This document shows positions 27,571-36,815 of a stretch of DNA of 64,000 nt, piece after piece. The stretch is from Corynebacterium stationis. GTDB lineage: Bacteria > Actinomycetota > Actinomycetes > Mycobacteriales > Mycobacteriaceae. How positions within the stretch are numbered: position 1 is the stretch's first letter; each line of letters opens with the position of its first letter. Location of the stretch: contig NZ_CP009251.1 of the NCBI RefSeq assembly GCF_001941345.1, positions 248,001-312,000 of the forward strand. The letters run 5' to 3'. The position numbers were made by a program, and so were the translations under genes. The notes beneath the pieces are model-generated. The model saw nothing but the letters and a program-made list of their open reading frames with translations. It did no database searches and was not told where the DNA came from.

Positions 27571-27659
27571 GGAGGATTCGACTAGCGGCCTATGTCACAC
27601 GCCTGGAACGCGTGCGGGGTTCACGCCCCTCGTGGGTTCAAATCCCACATCCTCCGCCA
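27571..27659 (+). tRNA. tRNA-Ser (anticodon GGA)
   Basis: An 89-base tRNA with the long variable arm of a class II tRNA. The acceptor stem GGAGGAT pairs with ATCCTCC, the anticodon stem CACGC/GCGTG encloses CTGGAAC (anticodon GGA, reading UCC/UCU), the T-arm carries GTTCAAATC, and CCA is encoded. TAATGT at 27556-27561 is a plausible -10. Confidence 0.96.
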
Positions 27660-27664
27660 GTGAA

Positions 27665-27706
27665 AATCTCGGACTTCTGCACTAGAGGCAGGGTCCGAGA
27701 TTTTTT
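27665..27706 (+). terminator. Rho-independent terminator of tRNA-Ser
   Basis: The stem AATCTCGGAC pairs with GTCCGAGATT and runs into six T residues. Confidence 0.85.
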
Positions 27707-27821
27707 GTTTTGCCACTTGCCCGCAGATGCGGGGATGTGAAAACAGCGGCTGTATAAATTCGCTACTATTGGACTCTACATAGGGCCTTATACAGAACCG
27801 AAAGGTAGGCGAGCACGTCTC

Positions 27822-29093
27822 ATGTCGCTGCTTGAACTTGACTCTGATCAGCTAAAAGAATTAGCTGACCGCACTCGTAAAAATTATGAAGAGCTCAAAG
27901 CAAAGGGTCTCAAGCTCGATCTGACGCGAGGCAAGCCTTCGGCTGAACAGCTGGACCTAGCAGATGAGCTGCTGTCTTTGCCTGGTGTAGATAACTACAC
28001 GGATAAAAACGGCACCGACCTGCGAAACTACGGCAACGGTGAAGGCATTGCTGATATCCGTGAACTCTGGGGCGAGCTGCTTGGCATTAACCCTGCGCAA
28101 CTGTTGGCTGCAGATTCCTCCTCGCTGAATATCCAGTTCGATCTCATCTCGTGGTCCTGCGCGTTCGGTAATAACGATTCCGAAAAGCCATGGTTTGCTG
28201 ATGAGCAGCGCAAGTGGATCTGCCCAGTGCCAGGCTACGACCGCCACCACACCATCTCTGAGCAGTTCGGCTTTGAAAATGTCACCGTGCCAATGCTCGA
28301 AGATGGGCCAGACGTTGACGCTATCGCTGAGCTGGCCAAGGACCCTTCGGTGAAGGGCATGTGGGCAGTACCAATGTTCTCTAACCCGACTGGGGTGACG
28401 TTTAGCAAGGAAAGCATCGAAAAGCTCGCGGCTATGGAAACGGCTTCCCCGGATTTCCGCATCATGTGGGATAACGCCTATGCCGTGCACACCTTGACTG
28501 ATGAATTCCCTGAAATCATCGATGTGCTGGGCATCGCGGAAAAGGCCGGCAACCCGAACCGTTTCTGGGTTTTGTCCTCGACGTCGAAGATCACCTTCGC
28601 GGGCGCTGGCGTAGCCTTCTTCGGCTCTTCGCGCGAAAACCTGGACTGGTACATGTCCATTGCTAATTCTCGCGGCATTGGTCCCAATAAGCTCAACCAG
28701 CTGGCGCATGCGAACTACTTTGGCTCAGCTGAAGGAGTGCGTTCGGTAATGCGCAAGCATTCTGGCATCCTCGCGCCGAAGTTCACCGCTGTGCAGAATA
28801 TTTTGCAAGACCGTCTGGGTGAGTACGACGTTGCGCGGTGGACCAAGCCTGAAGGTGGCTATTTCATCTCCGTCGACGTTATTGACGGCACCGCCACGCG
28901 CGTGTGGGAGCTGGCGAAGGAAGCCGGCATTGTGCTGACCAAGGCTGGCTCGGCGTTCCCAGGCAATGATGATCCGAATAACCGCAATATCCGCTTGGCG
29001 CCGTCGATGCCACCGCAGGAAGAAGTAGAAGAAGCCATGGATGGCGTCGCAACGTGCATCCTGTTGGCTGCAATTGAGAAATTAGGTGCCTAA
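27822..29093 (+). CDS. aspT: Aspartate aminotransferase (subgroup Ic)
   Basis: A 423-residue PLP aminotransferase that exchanges aspartate and oxaloacetate amino groups with 2-oxoglutarate/glutamate. The PLP lysine lies in SSTSKITFAG near residue 252, and NPTG with WDNAYAVH are also present. The family is the MocR-like type Ic enzyme shown to be the main aspartate aminotransferase of C. glutamicum. Aspartate feeds the lysC-asd pathway encoded later in the window. It lies upstream of dnaX as in C. glutamicum. The ATG at 27822 follows a GAAAGGTAGG ribosome site. Confidence 0.93.
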   Translation: MSLLELDSDQLKELADRTRKNYEELKAKGLKLDLTRGKPSAEQLDLADELLSLPGVDNYTDKNGTDLRNYGNGEGIADIRELWGELLGINPAQLLAADSSSLNIQFDLISWSCAFGNNDSEKPWFADEQRKWICPVPGYDRHHTISEQFGFENVTVPMLEDGPDVDAIAELAKDPSVKGMWAVPMFSNPTGVTFSKESIEKLAAMETASPDFRIMWDNAYAVHTLTDEFPEIIDVLGIAEKAGNPNRFWVLSSTSKITFAGAGVAFFGSSRENLDWYMSIANSRGIGPNKLNQLAHANYFGSAEGVRSVMRKHSGILAPKFTAVQNILQDRLGEYDVARWTKPEGGYFISVDVIDGTATRVWELAKEAGIVLTKAGSAFPGNDDPNNRNIRLAPSMPPQEEVEEAMDGVATCILLAAIEKLGA

Positions 29094-29213
29094 ATTAACC
29101 GCGAGGAAACCGCTGTTTGGCTAGACGGAATCATCCCGGGCGACCTGGAGTTTAAAAAGGTCGACGGCTGGCATTTAGGTCTAGCCGCGCTTGATGATGC
29201 CCAAAGCCTTGCC

Positions 29214-29651
29214 GTGACCACCCAGTTCGCTGATGTGGATACTGGGTTGGTCAAACAAGGAACTGAGATGCCTGTGCGCTGTGAGATCATTGCGGTTGCA
29301 CGTGCGCCGCAAGCAGCCGTTGCCGCTGCCGTGGTGGGCGTGGCGAAGAAGCTGCAAGAAGCAGGTGGCGAGATTGCCGCGCAGCCAGGTGTCTTAGTGC
29401 CCAATATTGAATCCGCCCTTGACCAGGCGTCCGATATTACGGTTTCCCACGGCATGTTGATTGCGCCTTATCTGTGGGGCGGGCCTTCTCCACAAGTCGA
29501 AGAAGAAGACCGGCTCACCTTAGGGTTGCAGCTGATCATGCTTACTCATGCTGAATATGCCTATGCTGTGGAAGAAGGCGTGGCCGCGATGCAGCAGGCA
29601 GTAGCGGAGTCCAACATTGACATCTTGGACTGGACACGCGCAGATTCTTAG
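29214..29651 (+). CDS. Suppressor-of-fused (SUFU)-domain-like protein, start uncertain
   Basis: The product resembles bacterial SUFU-domain proteins: the segments VTVSHGMLIAPYLWGG-like and LQLIMLTHAEYAYAVEEGV are conserved, and the end reads ILDWTRADS. The coordinates use GTG at 29214, but the same frame is clearly coding back to 29094 (LDGIIPGDLEFKKVDGWHLG) with no ATG, GTG or TTG before the aspT stop. A GTG overlapping the aspT end opens a neighbouring frame (VPKLTAR) that would join this one after a one-base shift near 29100. So the gene either uses a rare start or carries a frameshift. Role unknown. Confidence 0.65.
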   Translation: MTTQFADVDTGLVKQGTEMPVRCEIIAVARAPQAAVAAAVVGVAKKLQEAGGEIAAQPGVLVPNIESALDQASDITVSHGMLIAPYLWGGPSPQVEEEDRLTLGLQLIMLTHAEYAYAVEEGVAAMQQAVAESNIDILDWTRADS

Positions 29652-29681
29652 CCCCATGTTGTAGAAGGTAGAATCACCACC

Positions 29682-32600
29682 GTGGCTTTATACCGGAAAT
29701 ATCGTCCAGCGACTTTTGCTGAAGTAGTTGGGCAGGAACAAGTAACCCAACCGCTCTCGGCAGCACTCGATGCAGGGCGCATTAACCACGCCTACCTATT
29801 TTCCGGTCCGCGCGGCTGTGGCAAAACCTCGTCTGCGCGCATTATGGCGCGTTCTTTAAACTGCGTGCAAGGCCCAACGTCTCAACCCTGTGGCCAGTGC
29901 GCTAGCTGTATTTCATTGGCGCCTGGTGGGCCTGGCAACTTGGATGTCACGGAGCTGGATGCGGCATCGCATAACTCCGTGGAAGATATGCGTGAGCTGC
30001 GTGAGCGCGCTTATTACGCGCCAGCGGATTCCCGCTACCGCATCTTCATCATCGACGAGGCCCACATGGTTACTAACCAGGGCTTTAACGCGCTGTTGAA
30101 GATTGTGGAGGAGCCACCAGAGCACCTCATCTTCATTTTCGCGACTACGGAACCGGATAAGGTCATTGGCACCATCCGTTCGCGTACGCACCATTATCCT
30201 TTCCGCCTGCTTACTCCGCCGGCGATGAAAGGCCTGCTTGAGCGCACCGTGGCATCAGAGGGCGTCTTCGTGGAAGACTCCGTCTACCCAATGGTGATTT
30301 CCGCCGGTGGTGGCTCCCCGCGTGATACTTTGTCGATTCTGGATCAGCTTCTTGCTGGTGCCGGTCCAAATGGCCTGACCTATGACATCGCGCGCCCGCT
30401 TCTGGGTGTTACCGATGAGACTTTGCTTGATGACACCATCGCAGCGCTGGCCCAGGGCGATAAGGCCGCGCTGTTTAAGCACGTCGATGCCATTATTGAA
30501 GCCGGTCACGAACCACGCCGCTTCGCCGTTGACCTTTTAGCTCGTCTGCGCGATTTGATGATCTTGCAAGCAGTTCCCGACGCCATTGCTGCCGGGCTTG
30601 TCGATGCCCCCGTCGACCGCGGCCAAATTCTCACCGAACAGGCCCAACTATTTAACGGCACGCAGCTGGCGCATTATGCTGCGACAGTCAATGAACAAAT
30701 TGGCGCCCTTCGTGGTGCTACCTCACCACGACTCTTGCTGGAGATTCTCTGCGCCCACCTAGTCATGGAACCAGCCTCAACGGAAGTTTCTGTCGCCGGT
30801 TCTCCTCCTGCGCAAGCTGCTCCAGCTGGCTCCGGAACGAACGCCGGGACCAGCACGCCTACCGGCGGTACGCCCGCGGGCAATAGCCCTTCAGGCACTA
30901 CACAAGGTGGCAGCGGCCAAGGCAGTAACGCTCCATCAGGAATGGCCGCTGCCCAACAGGCCGCCGCCGCGATTGCAGCCCGCCGCAACCAGCAGCGCGA
31001 ACAAACTCAGCCCCAGCAGAGCCAGGCAAAGCAAAGCCAGTCGCAGCAAAGCCAGCAACAGCCTCAAGCGCAGAGGCCACCGCAGCAGGTTCAGCAAGCC
31101 CCGCAGCAACAGCCACAGCAGGAGCAGTGGACCCAGCAGCCTGCGCAGCCGGCACCCCCTCAGGAGACTCCTGCCGAGCAGGCACCCGCAGAGCAGACAC
31201 CGGTGCAACAGCCAGCTGCTCAGCCTGCGTACGACAACCGTCAGTCCGCAGAACAAGGCGCAGAGCAATCTGCACCGCAAGAACGACAAGAACCGCAGGC
31301 TCAGTGGGCTCCGCAGCAGCCGCAGGCATCTCAGCCACAAGCGGCTTCGCCCACGGCAGAGCAACCACCGGCGCAACCTGTCTCCGAGCTGCAGCAAGAC
31401 GTGCAGCAATCCTGGCCTGCTCCAGTGGAAACATCTGAGCCAGCTCCGTCACAGGAAGCAGAGCAGCACCAACAGACAGCTCAGCAAGAGGCTGCTGAGC
31501 CCGAGCAGACCACCTCTGAGGTGACGGCACCTGAGGAGACTGCGTCCGAAGCAGGAACACCTGCTGCCGCAACAAGCCCTGAGGATGTGGTGGAGCAGCT
31601 GCGCAATAACTGGCAGCAACTGCGTGCGAGCGTATCCAAGCGCAATAAAATCGCGGGCATCATGCTCACCGAGGCACGTGTGCTGGGCTTGCGTGATAAC
31701 ACCTTGATCCTGGGGCATACCACGGGAGCATTGGCTGAACGGTTGAATGCGCCAGCGAATAACAAGGACGTTGTCGCCGTCGTTGCTGAAGAAGCTGGAT
31801 ACCAGTTAGCGGTCCAGTGCATTGTGGGCACGGACCCTGCAGCTGCTGGGTTTAGTGCGGCTCCACCGAAGCCGAAGACGTGGAACCCACGTGCTGCGAA
31901 TAATGCAGCGCGCGAAACTGGTGATGACGATCAGGAGTCAGAGAGTCCTAGGGACTACAACACTCCCGCTTCTTCGCAGCCAGCGGATGAGTCTGTAGAA
32001 AACCAGGTACAACAGCCACGTCCAAATAATCCTCAGGAACCCGAGCCTTCCCAGCAAGAAACACCGCACTCCAATGGAGCTGGACAAGCTGCATCTGGGT
32101 GGGGAACCCCACGCGCACTGGGCGGAAACATGGGTGGCGCACGTGATGCTGCGCAGGATCCGCAAGGAGCTACGCAACCGGCGCAGCAATCCAACTTCGC
32201 GCAGCCAGCTCAACCTGAACAATCGCAACCAGTGATGAATCAGCCTCCCGCTGCAGCGCCTGCCGTTACGCAGCCTGCTGCGGCTCAACCTGCTGCGAGT
32301 AAGCCTGTAGCGCCGGCACAGGAAGAATCGGGCCAGGTTGATTGGCGTGCACGCATTGCTCAAGCCAAGGCGCAGACACAACAGCGTGAACAGGAATTGA
32401 GAAATTCAGACACGTTCAGCGACGGTCGTCCTTTGCCACCCGATCCAGGGCCAGAGGCGTACCCGGAGTATGAGTCAGTGCCGCCTGAAGATGCTTATGC
32501 ACCGCAGAGTCAGAGTCAGCGGCCGGCGCAAAACGCTGCCCGAAACCAGGGCGGTTTTGGTGGCGGGACGGCACAGCCGCAAGCGAATACGGCTCACAAC

Positions 32601-32834
32601 GGAGCATCGCCAAGCAATGCACCGCAAGCACAGCCACCAGCGCAACCACAAACCCAGCCACAAAATGGGCAAGAGCAGGAGCCCGTGGCTCAGCCGCAGG
32701 CTGCGTATTCTCGTGAAGCACAAGAAAACGAGATGATGGATGATGCTCGCGAGCAAGGCAATTTAGATAGGCGCAGTGCCACTGAGGTGGCCATGGAACT
32801 ACTCGAAAGAGAACTCGGCGCGCGCAAGCTGTAG
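29682..32834 (+). CDS. dnaX: DNA polymerase III subunits gamma/tau
   Basis: A 1050-residue clamp-loader subunit. The AAA+ part has Walker A SGPRGCGKTSSAR near residue 45, a zinc module CGQCASC, and IDEAHMVTNQGFNALLKI (Walker B). Residues of about 370-640 and 740-1020 are very rich in Gln, Pro and Ala and presumably disordered; a short folded tau-type domain lies between them (VEQLRNNWQQLRASVSKRN). The GTG at 29682 is preceded at seven bases by TAGAAT, so the mRNA is probably leaderless. I did not find a clear programmed frameshift site for gamma. Core replication gene followed by ybaB and recR. Confidence 0.95.
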   Translation: MALYRKYRPATFAEVVGQEQVTQPLSAALDAGRINHAYLFSGPRGCGKTSSARIMARSLNCVQGPTSQPCGQCASCISLAPGGPGNLDVTELDAASHNSVEDMRELRERAYYAPADSRYRIFIIDEAHMVTNQGFNALLKIVEEPPEHLIFIFATTEPDKVIGTIRSRTHHYPFRLLTPPAMKGLLERTVASEGVFVEDSVYPMVISAGGGSPRDTLSILDQLLAGAGPNGLTYDIARPLLGVTDETLLDDTIAALAQGDKAALFKHVDAIIEAGHEPRRFAVDLLARLRDLMILQAVPDAIAAGLVDAPVDRGQILTEQAQLFNGTQLAHYAATVNEQIGALRGATSPRLLLEILCAHLVMEPASTEVSVAGSPPAQAAPAGSGTNAGTSTPTGGTPAGNSPSGTTQGGSGQGSNAPSGMAAAQQAAAAIAARRNQQREQTQPQQSQAKQSQSQQSQQQPQAQRPPQQVQQAPQQQPQQEQWTQQPAQPAPPQETPAEQAPAEQTPVQQPAAQPAYDNRQSAEQGAEQSAPQERQEPQAQWAPQQPQASQPQAASPTAEQPPAQPVSELQQDVQQSWPAPVETSEPAPSQEAEQHQQTAQQEAAEPEQTTSEVTAPEETASEAGTPAAATSPEDVVEQLRNNWQQLRASVSKRNKIAGIMLTEARVLGLRDNTLILGHTTGALAERLNAPANNKDVVAVVAEEAGYQLAVQCIVGTDPAAAGFSAAPPKPKTWNPRAANNAARETGDDDQESESPRDYNTPASSQPADESVENQVQQPRPNNPQEPEPSQQETPHSNGAGQAASGWGTPRALGGNMGGARDAAQDPQGATQPAQQSNFAQPAQPEQSQPVMNQPPAAAPAVTQPAAAQPAASKPVAPAQEESGQVDWRARIAQAKAQTQQREQELRNSDTFSDGRPLPPDPGPEAYPEYESVPPEDAYAPQSQSQRPAQNAARNQGGFGGGTAQPQANTAHNGASPSNAPQAQPPAQPQTQPQNGQEQEPVAQPQAAYSREAQENEMMDDAREQGNLDRRSATEVAMELLERELGARKL

Positions 32835-32959
32835 CAATGCCGGCAAGCCGGCGTTGGCTGTTAGTGATCATGGCGGCTTTGCCGCGATGAAAAGGCGGGA
32901 AATCGGTACACTTAAATTTTAGAAATCCTTTAATGAAAAGCACCGATGGAAGGTATGCA

Positions 32960-33304
32960 ATGACTACTCCAGAAAACTCCACCCCAGACATGAACGACAT
33001 CCTGGCGCAGGCTGCACGTGTGCAGGCTGAACTACAAAAGGCACAGGAAGAAATCCTTGCTACCAACGTTGAGGGCACCGCAGGCAACGGCATGGTTACC
33101 GTCACCATGACCGGTGGTGCAGAGCTAGTTGACTTGAAGATTGATAAGTCCGTCGTGGACCCAGAAGACGTAGAAACCCTACAGGACCTCGTCTTCGGCG
33201 CATTCAAGGATGCACACGAAAAGGCAGGCCAGCTGGCACAAGAAAAGATTGGTCCGCTTTCCCAGGGCATGAACGATGGCGGAATGTCTGGCATGTTCGG
33301 CTAA
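32960..33304 (+). CDS. YbaB/EbfC-family nucleoid-associated protein
   Basis: A 114-residue small DNA-binding protein that forms tweezer-like dimers. Family features are the N-terminal helix (AARVQAELQKAQEEILATNVEG), GNGMVTVTMTGG and DLKIDKSVVDPEDVETLQDL. The ATG at 32960 was chosen over 32933 because GGAAGG lies seven bases before it and homologues start near here. It sits between dnaX and recR as in most bacteria. TACACT near 32907 may be its own -10, and a terminator follows, so it can be transcribed alone. Confidence 0.92.
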   Translation: MTTPENSTPDMNDILAQAARVQAELQKAQEEILATNVEGTAGNGMVTVTMTGGAELVDLKIDKSVVDPEDVETLQDLVFGAFKDAHEKAGQLAQEKIGPLSQGMNDGGMSGMFG

Positions 33305-33328
33305 GCTGAACTAGTTTCCACTTATTTT

Positions 33329-33373
33329 AAGACCGCGTGCGTTTTACACTAGTGAAACGAGCGCGGTCTTTTA
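33329..33373 (+). terminator. Rho-independent terminator after the YbaB gene
   Basis: AAGACCGCG pairs with CGCGGTCTT across a loop that can also pair internally (GTTTTAC/GTGAAAC), followed by TTTTA. Confidence 0.75.
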
Positions 33374-33446
33374 ATGTTGCCGTAGCCGCCGCAGATAACA
33401 GCAGCGAAAGTGCACAGATGATCGTGATGAAAGGACGTAGTTAAGC

Positions 33447-34103
33447 GTGTTTGAAGGGCCGTTGCAAGACCTCATTGATGAGCTGTCGCGACTTCCTGGG
33501 GTAGGTCCAAAAAGCGCGCAGAGAATTGCGTTTCACGTTCTGACCATGGACCCAGAGGACATCGACAGGCTGACGAGTGCCTTGACGTCCGTGCGTGATG
33601 GCGTGACCTTCTGCCGTATTTGCTGCAATATCTCGCGTGAATCAGTATGCCGCATCTGTGTGAACTCCCAGCGCGATAAAAGCACCATTTGCGTGGTCGA
33701 AGAACCCAAAGACATCCAGGTCATTGAGCGCACCGGCGAATATGAAGGCCGTTACCACGTACTTGGTGGCGCCTTAGATCCTCTGGCCAATGTGGGACCG
33801 AAAGATTTGAATATCTCGCAGCTCCTGCAACGCATCGGTGGAGTACTGCCGGATCGTGAGCTTGCGGACTCGACAAAAGAAAACCCGCAATACGATGAAA
33901 CCCCGGAAATTACCGAGGTCATCTTGGCTACCGATCCGAATACCGAAGGCGAAGCGACCGCGGCGTATTTGGTGCGCTTGCTGCGTGATTTCCCGAACCT
34001 CAAAATCACCCGCTTGGCTTCAGGAATGCCGTTGGGCGGGGACTTGGAGTTCGTGGACGAATTAACTCTCTCCCGCGCGCTGCAAGGGCGGTTAACCATC
34101 TAG
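33447..34103 (+). CDS. recR: Recombination protein RecR
   Basis: A 218-residue RecF-pathway protein that helps load RecA at gaps. It shows the helix-hairpin-helix region [17 protein letters not shown] near residues 12-28, the four-cysteine zinc finger [16 protein letters not shown] near 57-72, and the Toprim segments VVEEPKD and [12 protein letters not shown]. The start is GTG at 33447, preceded by AAAGGA. Gene order dnaX-ybaB-recR is widely conserved. Confidence 0.95.
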   Translation: MFEGPLQDLIDELSRLPGVGPKSAQRIAFHVLTMDPEDIDRLTSALTSVRDGVTFCRICCNISRESVCRICVNSQRDKSTICVVEEPKDIQVIERTGEYEGRYHVLGGALDPLANVGPKDLNISQLLQRIGGVLPDRELADSTKENPQYDETPEITEVILATDPNTEGEATAAYLVRLLRDFPNLKITRLASGMPLGGDLEFVDELTLSRALQGRLTI

Positions 34104-34106
34104 CAG

Positions 34107-34140
34107 CAGGAAGACTAAGCGATACGGCTTAGTCTTCCTG
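34107..34140. terminator. Bidirectional terminator between recR and the ABC exporter
   Basis: A 14-base perfect inverted repeat, CAGGAAGACTAAGC and its complement with a six-base loop, lies between the convergent genes. The stop codon of the ABC gene lies inside its right arm. Confidence 0.65.
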
Positions 34141-36012
34141 TTGGGAGTACAGCCGTGCATAGGCGCCATCGAAGGCAAGAAGTTCTTCGTGCGTGCCAGA
34201 CTCGATAATCCGTCCACGGTCGACGACAAAGATACGGTCGGCGCCTTCGACAGTGGACAAGCGGTGCGCAATAGCAATCGTGGTGCGCCCTTCAGCAGCG
34301 GTATCAAGCGCATGTTGTACGGCGCGTTCATTGACAGTATCGAGCGCACTGGTGGCTTCATCGAGAACCAAGACCCGTGGGTTTTTCAGGAGCACGCGTG
34401 CAATTGCGATGCGTTGCTTCTCACCACCGGAAAGCCGGTAACCGCGCTCCCCAACGATCGTGTCATAGCCGGTTTCAAAGCTAGAGATGGTCTCATGGAT
34501 ATTCGCCATGCGCGCGGCTTGCTCAATTTCCTTTTGGCTCGCATCCGGCTTGCCATAGCGTAGATTATCCGCGATCGATGCGTGGAATAAGTACGGCTCT
34601 TGGGTGACCACGCCAATCTGCGCCATGAGCTCTTTTTGCTTTAATGTGCGCACGTCATCGCCGCCATATAACACCGTGCCTGAGCTCGCATCATACAAAC
34701 GCGGAATGAGATTACCGATGGTGGTTTTACCTGAGCCTGATGCGCCCACGAAAGCCACGAACTGCCCCGGAGCGATATCAAAAGATACGCCATCAAGAGT
34801 GGGGCGTGACTCAGACGATGCGTCGTCATAGCGGAAGCTTACGTTGTCGAACTGGACGTGGCCAGCACGACCAGGCAGATCCGATGGTAACTTCGCATCA
34901 GGCGCATCCACGACAGCCGGCTGAAGATCCAAATACTCAAAAATACGCGCAAATAGTGCTGAGGAGGTTTGTAAGTCTAAAGCCACGCGCATCAGACCCA
35001 TCATGGGAAAGAGGAGACGCGATTGCACGGTGGTAAAAGCCACGATGGTTCCGGCGGTGATTCCTGCTTCGCCAAAGGCAAAGCTACCGCTGCTACCAGC
35101 GGTCAACAGCCAGCCGGAGACCAGATAAACAATGGCCGGGACCGCCGACATAAATACCTGTATCACGGCGAAGAAGAGCTGGCCACTCATCGCTTGGCGC
35201 ACTTGTAGCGAAATTTGGTGGCTGTTTTCTTGTGCGTAGCGTTCTACTTCCGCGCTTTGCCGTGAATAAGTCTTGGCCAATAAGATGCCGGAGACCGATA
35301 GGGTCTCCTGGGTGATGGCTGACATTTCAGAGAGTGATTCTTGCGTTTGCCCCGCGATGCGTGCACGGATTTGACCAACGCGGCGTTGTCCCCAGACTAA
35401 AAACGGCAAGACGATCAGAGCAATGATGGTGAGTTGCCAGCTCAACAACAGCATGGCGATAAAGGCGGAAATTACTGTGACGGTATTGCCAATGACACTG
35501 GAGACCGTATTCGAAAGCACCCCGGCGACGCCGCCGACATCATTTTGTAGACGCGACTGGATGACACCGGTTTTGGTGCGGGTGAAAAACGCCAGTTCCA
35601 TCGACTGCAGATGTGCGAAGAGTTTGATGCGCAAGTCACCCATAACGCGATTGCCCACGCGCGCGGTGTAATAGGTCTGCACCACTGAAATTAGCTGGAT
35701 GACGACAAAAAGTGCCAGCATGGCGCCGACTAGTTTTAGCAGGACCGGCATATTAGGACCACCCGCGTCAGGGAAAAGCCCTTCATCAAAGACCCGCTGG
35801 GTTAAAAGCGGGGGCAGAATGCTTAACCCAGCCGACAAAAATACCATGACAATGATGACGGAAATTTGCGCGCGATAAGGACGAAAGAGCCCAAAGATAC
35901 GTGAGCCGAGATCCTTAATTTTTGGCGCTTGCCGGTTGATTTCCCGCTGGGCTTCATAATCAGCATTGGACACGCGCGCGCCTCGCGGTCCACCACCTCC
36001 ACGCATACTCAT
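34129..36012 (-). CDS. ABC exporter, fused permease and ATPase
   Basis: A 627-residue half-transporter. A glycine-rich N-terminus is followed by six membrane helices (about residues 50-335) and an ATPase domain with Walker A GASGSGKTT near 427, signature LSGGEKQR near 530, Walker B VLVLDEATSAL and the switch His in AIAHRL. It would work as a homodimer exporting lipids, peptides or drugs; the substrate cannot be assigned. TAATAT lies nine bases before the ATG at 36012. Convergent with recR. Confidence 0.9.
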   Translation of the reverse strand: MSMRGGGGPRGARVSNADYEAQREINRQAPKIKDLGSRIFGLFRPYRAQISVIIVMVFLSAGLSILPPLLTQRVFDEGLFPDAGGPNMPVLLKLVGAMLALFVVIQLISVVQTYYTARVGNRVMGDLRIKLFAHLQSMELAFFTRTKTGVIQSRLQNDVGGVAGVLSNTVSSVIGNTVTVISAFIAMLLLSWQLTIIALIVLPFLVWGQRRVGQIRARIAGQTQESLSEMSAITQETLSVSGILLAKTYSRQSAEVERYAQENSHQISLQVRQAMSGQLFFAVIQVFMSAVPAIVYLVSGWLLTAGSSGSFAFGEAGITAGTIVAFTTVQSRLLFPMMGLMRVALDLQTSSALFARIFEYLDLQPAVVDAPDAKLPSDLPGRAGHVQFDNVSFRYDDASSESRPTLDGVSFDIAPGQFVAFVGASGSGKTTIGNLIPRLYDASSGTVLYGGDDVRTLKQKELMAQIGVVTQEPYLFHASIADNLRYGKPDASQKEIEQAARMANIHETISSFETGYDTIVGERGYRLSGGEKQRIAIARVLLKNPRVLVLDEATSALDTVNERAVQHALDTAAEGRTTIAIAHRLSTVEGADRIFVVDRGRIIESGTHEELLAFDGAYARLYSQQED

Positions 36013-36056
36013 TACCAGCTAATATTACTCGCTTGGCAGCATGTACGTGGGCGGAT

Positions 36057-36815
36057 TTAGCCGCGAAGACGCTCCGCACGCAGCTTATCGACGGCCGGCA
36101 GATCCAACGGCTCCAGATCGCTGAGTGCCTGCCCAGTAGCTTTGGCTAAGAGCAAATCTGCCAACTGTGGGTTACGCGCTAGACAAGGCCCGTGCATATA
36201 GGTGGCAATGACGCTGCCCTGCACGGCTCCTTCGCCGTGGCGCTGTACCTTACCATCGGGAAGCTCAAAGGTAGCTGCCTCATCGGAATTGCCAGTGCCA
36301 CGTTCAATGGTGCCCAAAGGTTGCGCAGAAGAACCCAAAATGGTGGCACCCAAATGGTTTTCAAAACCGGTCAGCGGCTCGGTGAGCTCTGCAGTAAAAC
36401 CAGCACCAGTAGGGGTGGTGGCTACCTCGCCGATGGCGCGCTCTGCCAGGGGAGTGGTGGTGGCATCGATAAGCCCTAAGCCATCGACAACCCGACCTGA
36501 GGCGCGGAAGGATTCGCCGAGCACCTGCAAACCTGCACAGACTGCGAAGATAGGGCGCTGCGCCTGGGCCGCGCGGCTAAGCCCCGGGTTGTTGCGCAAG
36601 TGCTCTGCCGCGAGAATCTGCGCGGTGTCTTCGCCGCCACCCACGGTGTACAAATCCAAGGATTCAGGCACGGCATCGCCCAAGTTAATCCGGTGGATTT
36701 CTGCCTTCCAACCGCGCAGGCGAGCACGCTGGCGCAGCACGAGAGCATTGCCATCATCGCCGTAAGTGCCTAAGACATCAGGTAAAACGAGGCCAATATT
36801 GAGTTCGATAGACAT
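36057..36815 (-). CDS. gatD: Lipid II isoglutaminyl synthase, glutaminase subunit GatD
   Basis: A 252-residue class I glutamine amidotransferase of the CobB/CobQ type. The nucleophile Cys lies in FAVCAGLQVLGE near residue 94 and the catalytic His in TYMHGPCLARNP near 207. It supplies ammonia to MurT for amidation of the D-Glu of lipid II, a modification needed for cross-linking. The ATG immediately follows the murT stop with no gap, so the two subunits are translated together. Confidence 0.93.
   Translation of the reverse strand: MSIELNIGLVLPDVLGTYGDDGNALVLRQRARLRGWKAEIHRINLGDAVPESLDLYTVGGGEDTAQILAAEHLRNNPGLSRAAQAQRPIFAVCAGLQVLGESFRASGRVVDGLGLIDATTTPLAERAIGEVATTPTGAGFTAELTEPLTGFENHLGATILGSSAQPLGTIERGTGNSDEAATFELPDGKVQRHGEGAVQGSVIATYMHGPCLARNPQLADLLLAKATGQALSDLEPLDLPAVDKLRAERLRG

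Noticed and set aside
30800-32700. Long alternative open frames on both strands across the dnaX tail
   Set aside because: They are by-products of the Gln/Pro/Ala-rich repeats; the dnaX frame alone has homology and a start signal.
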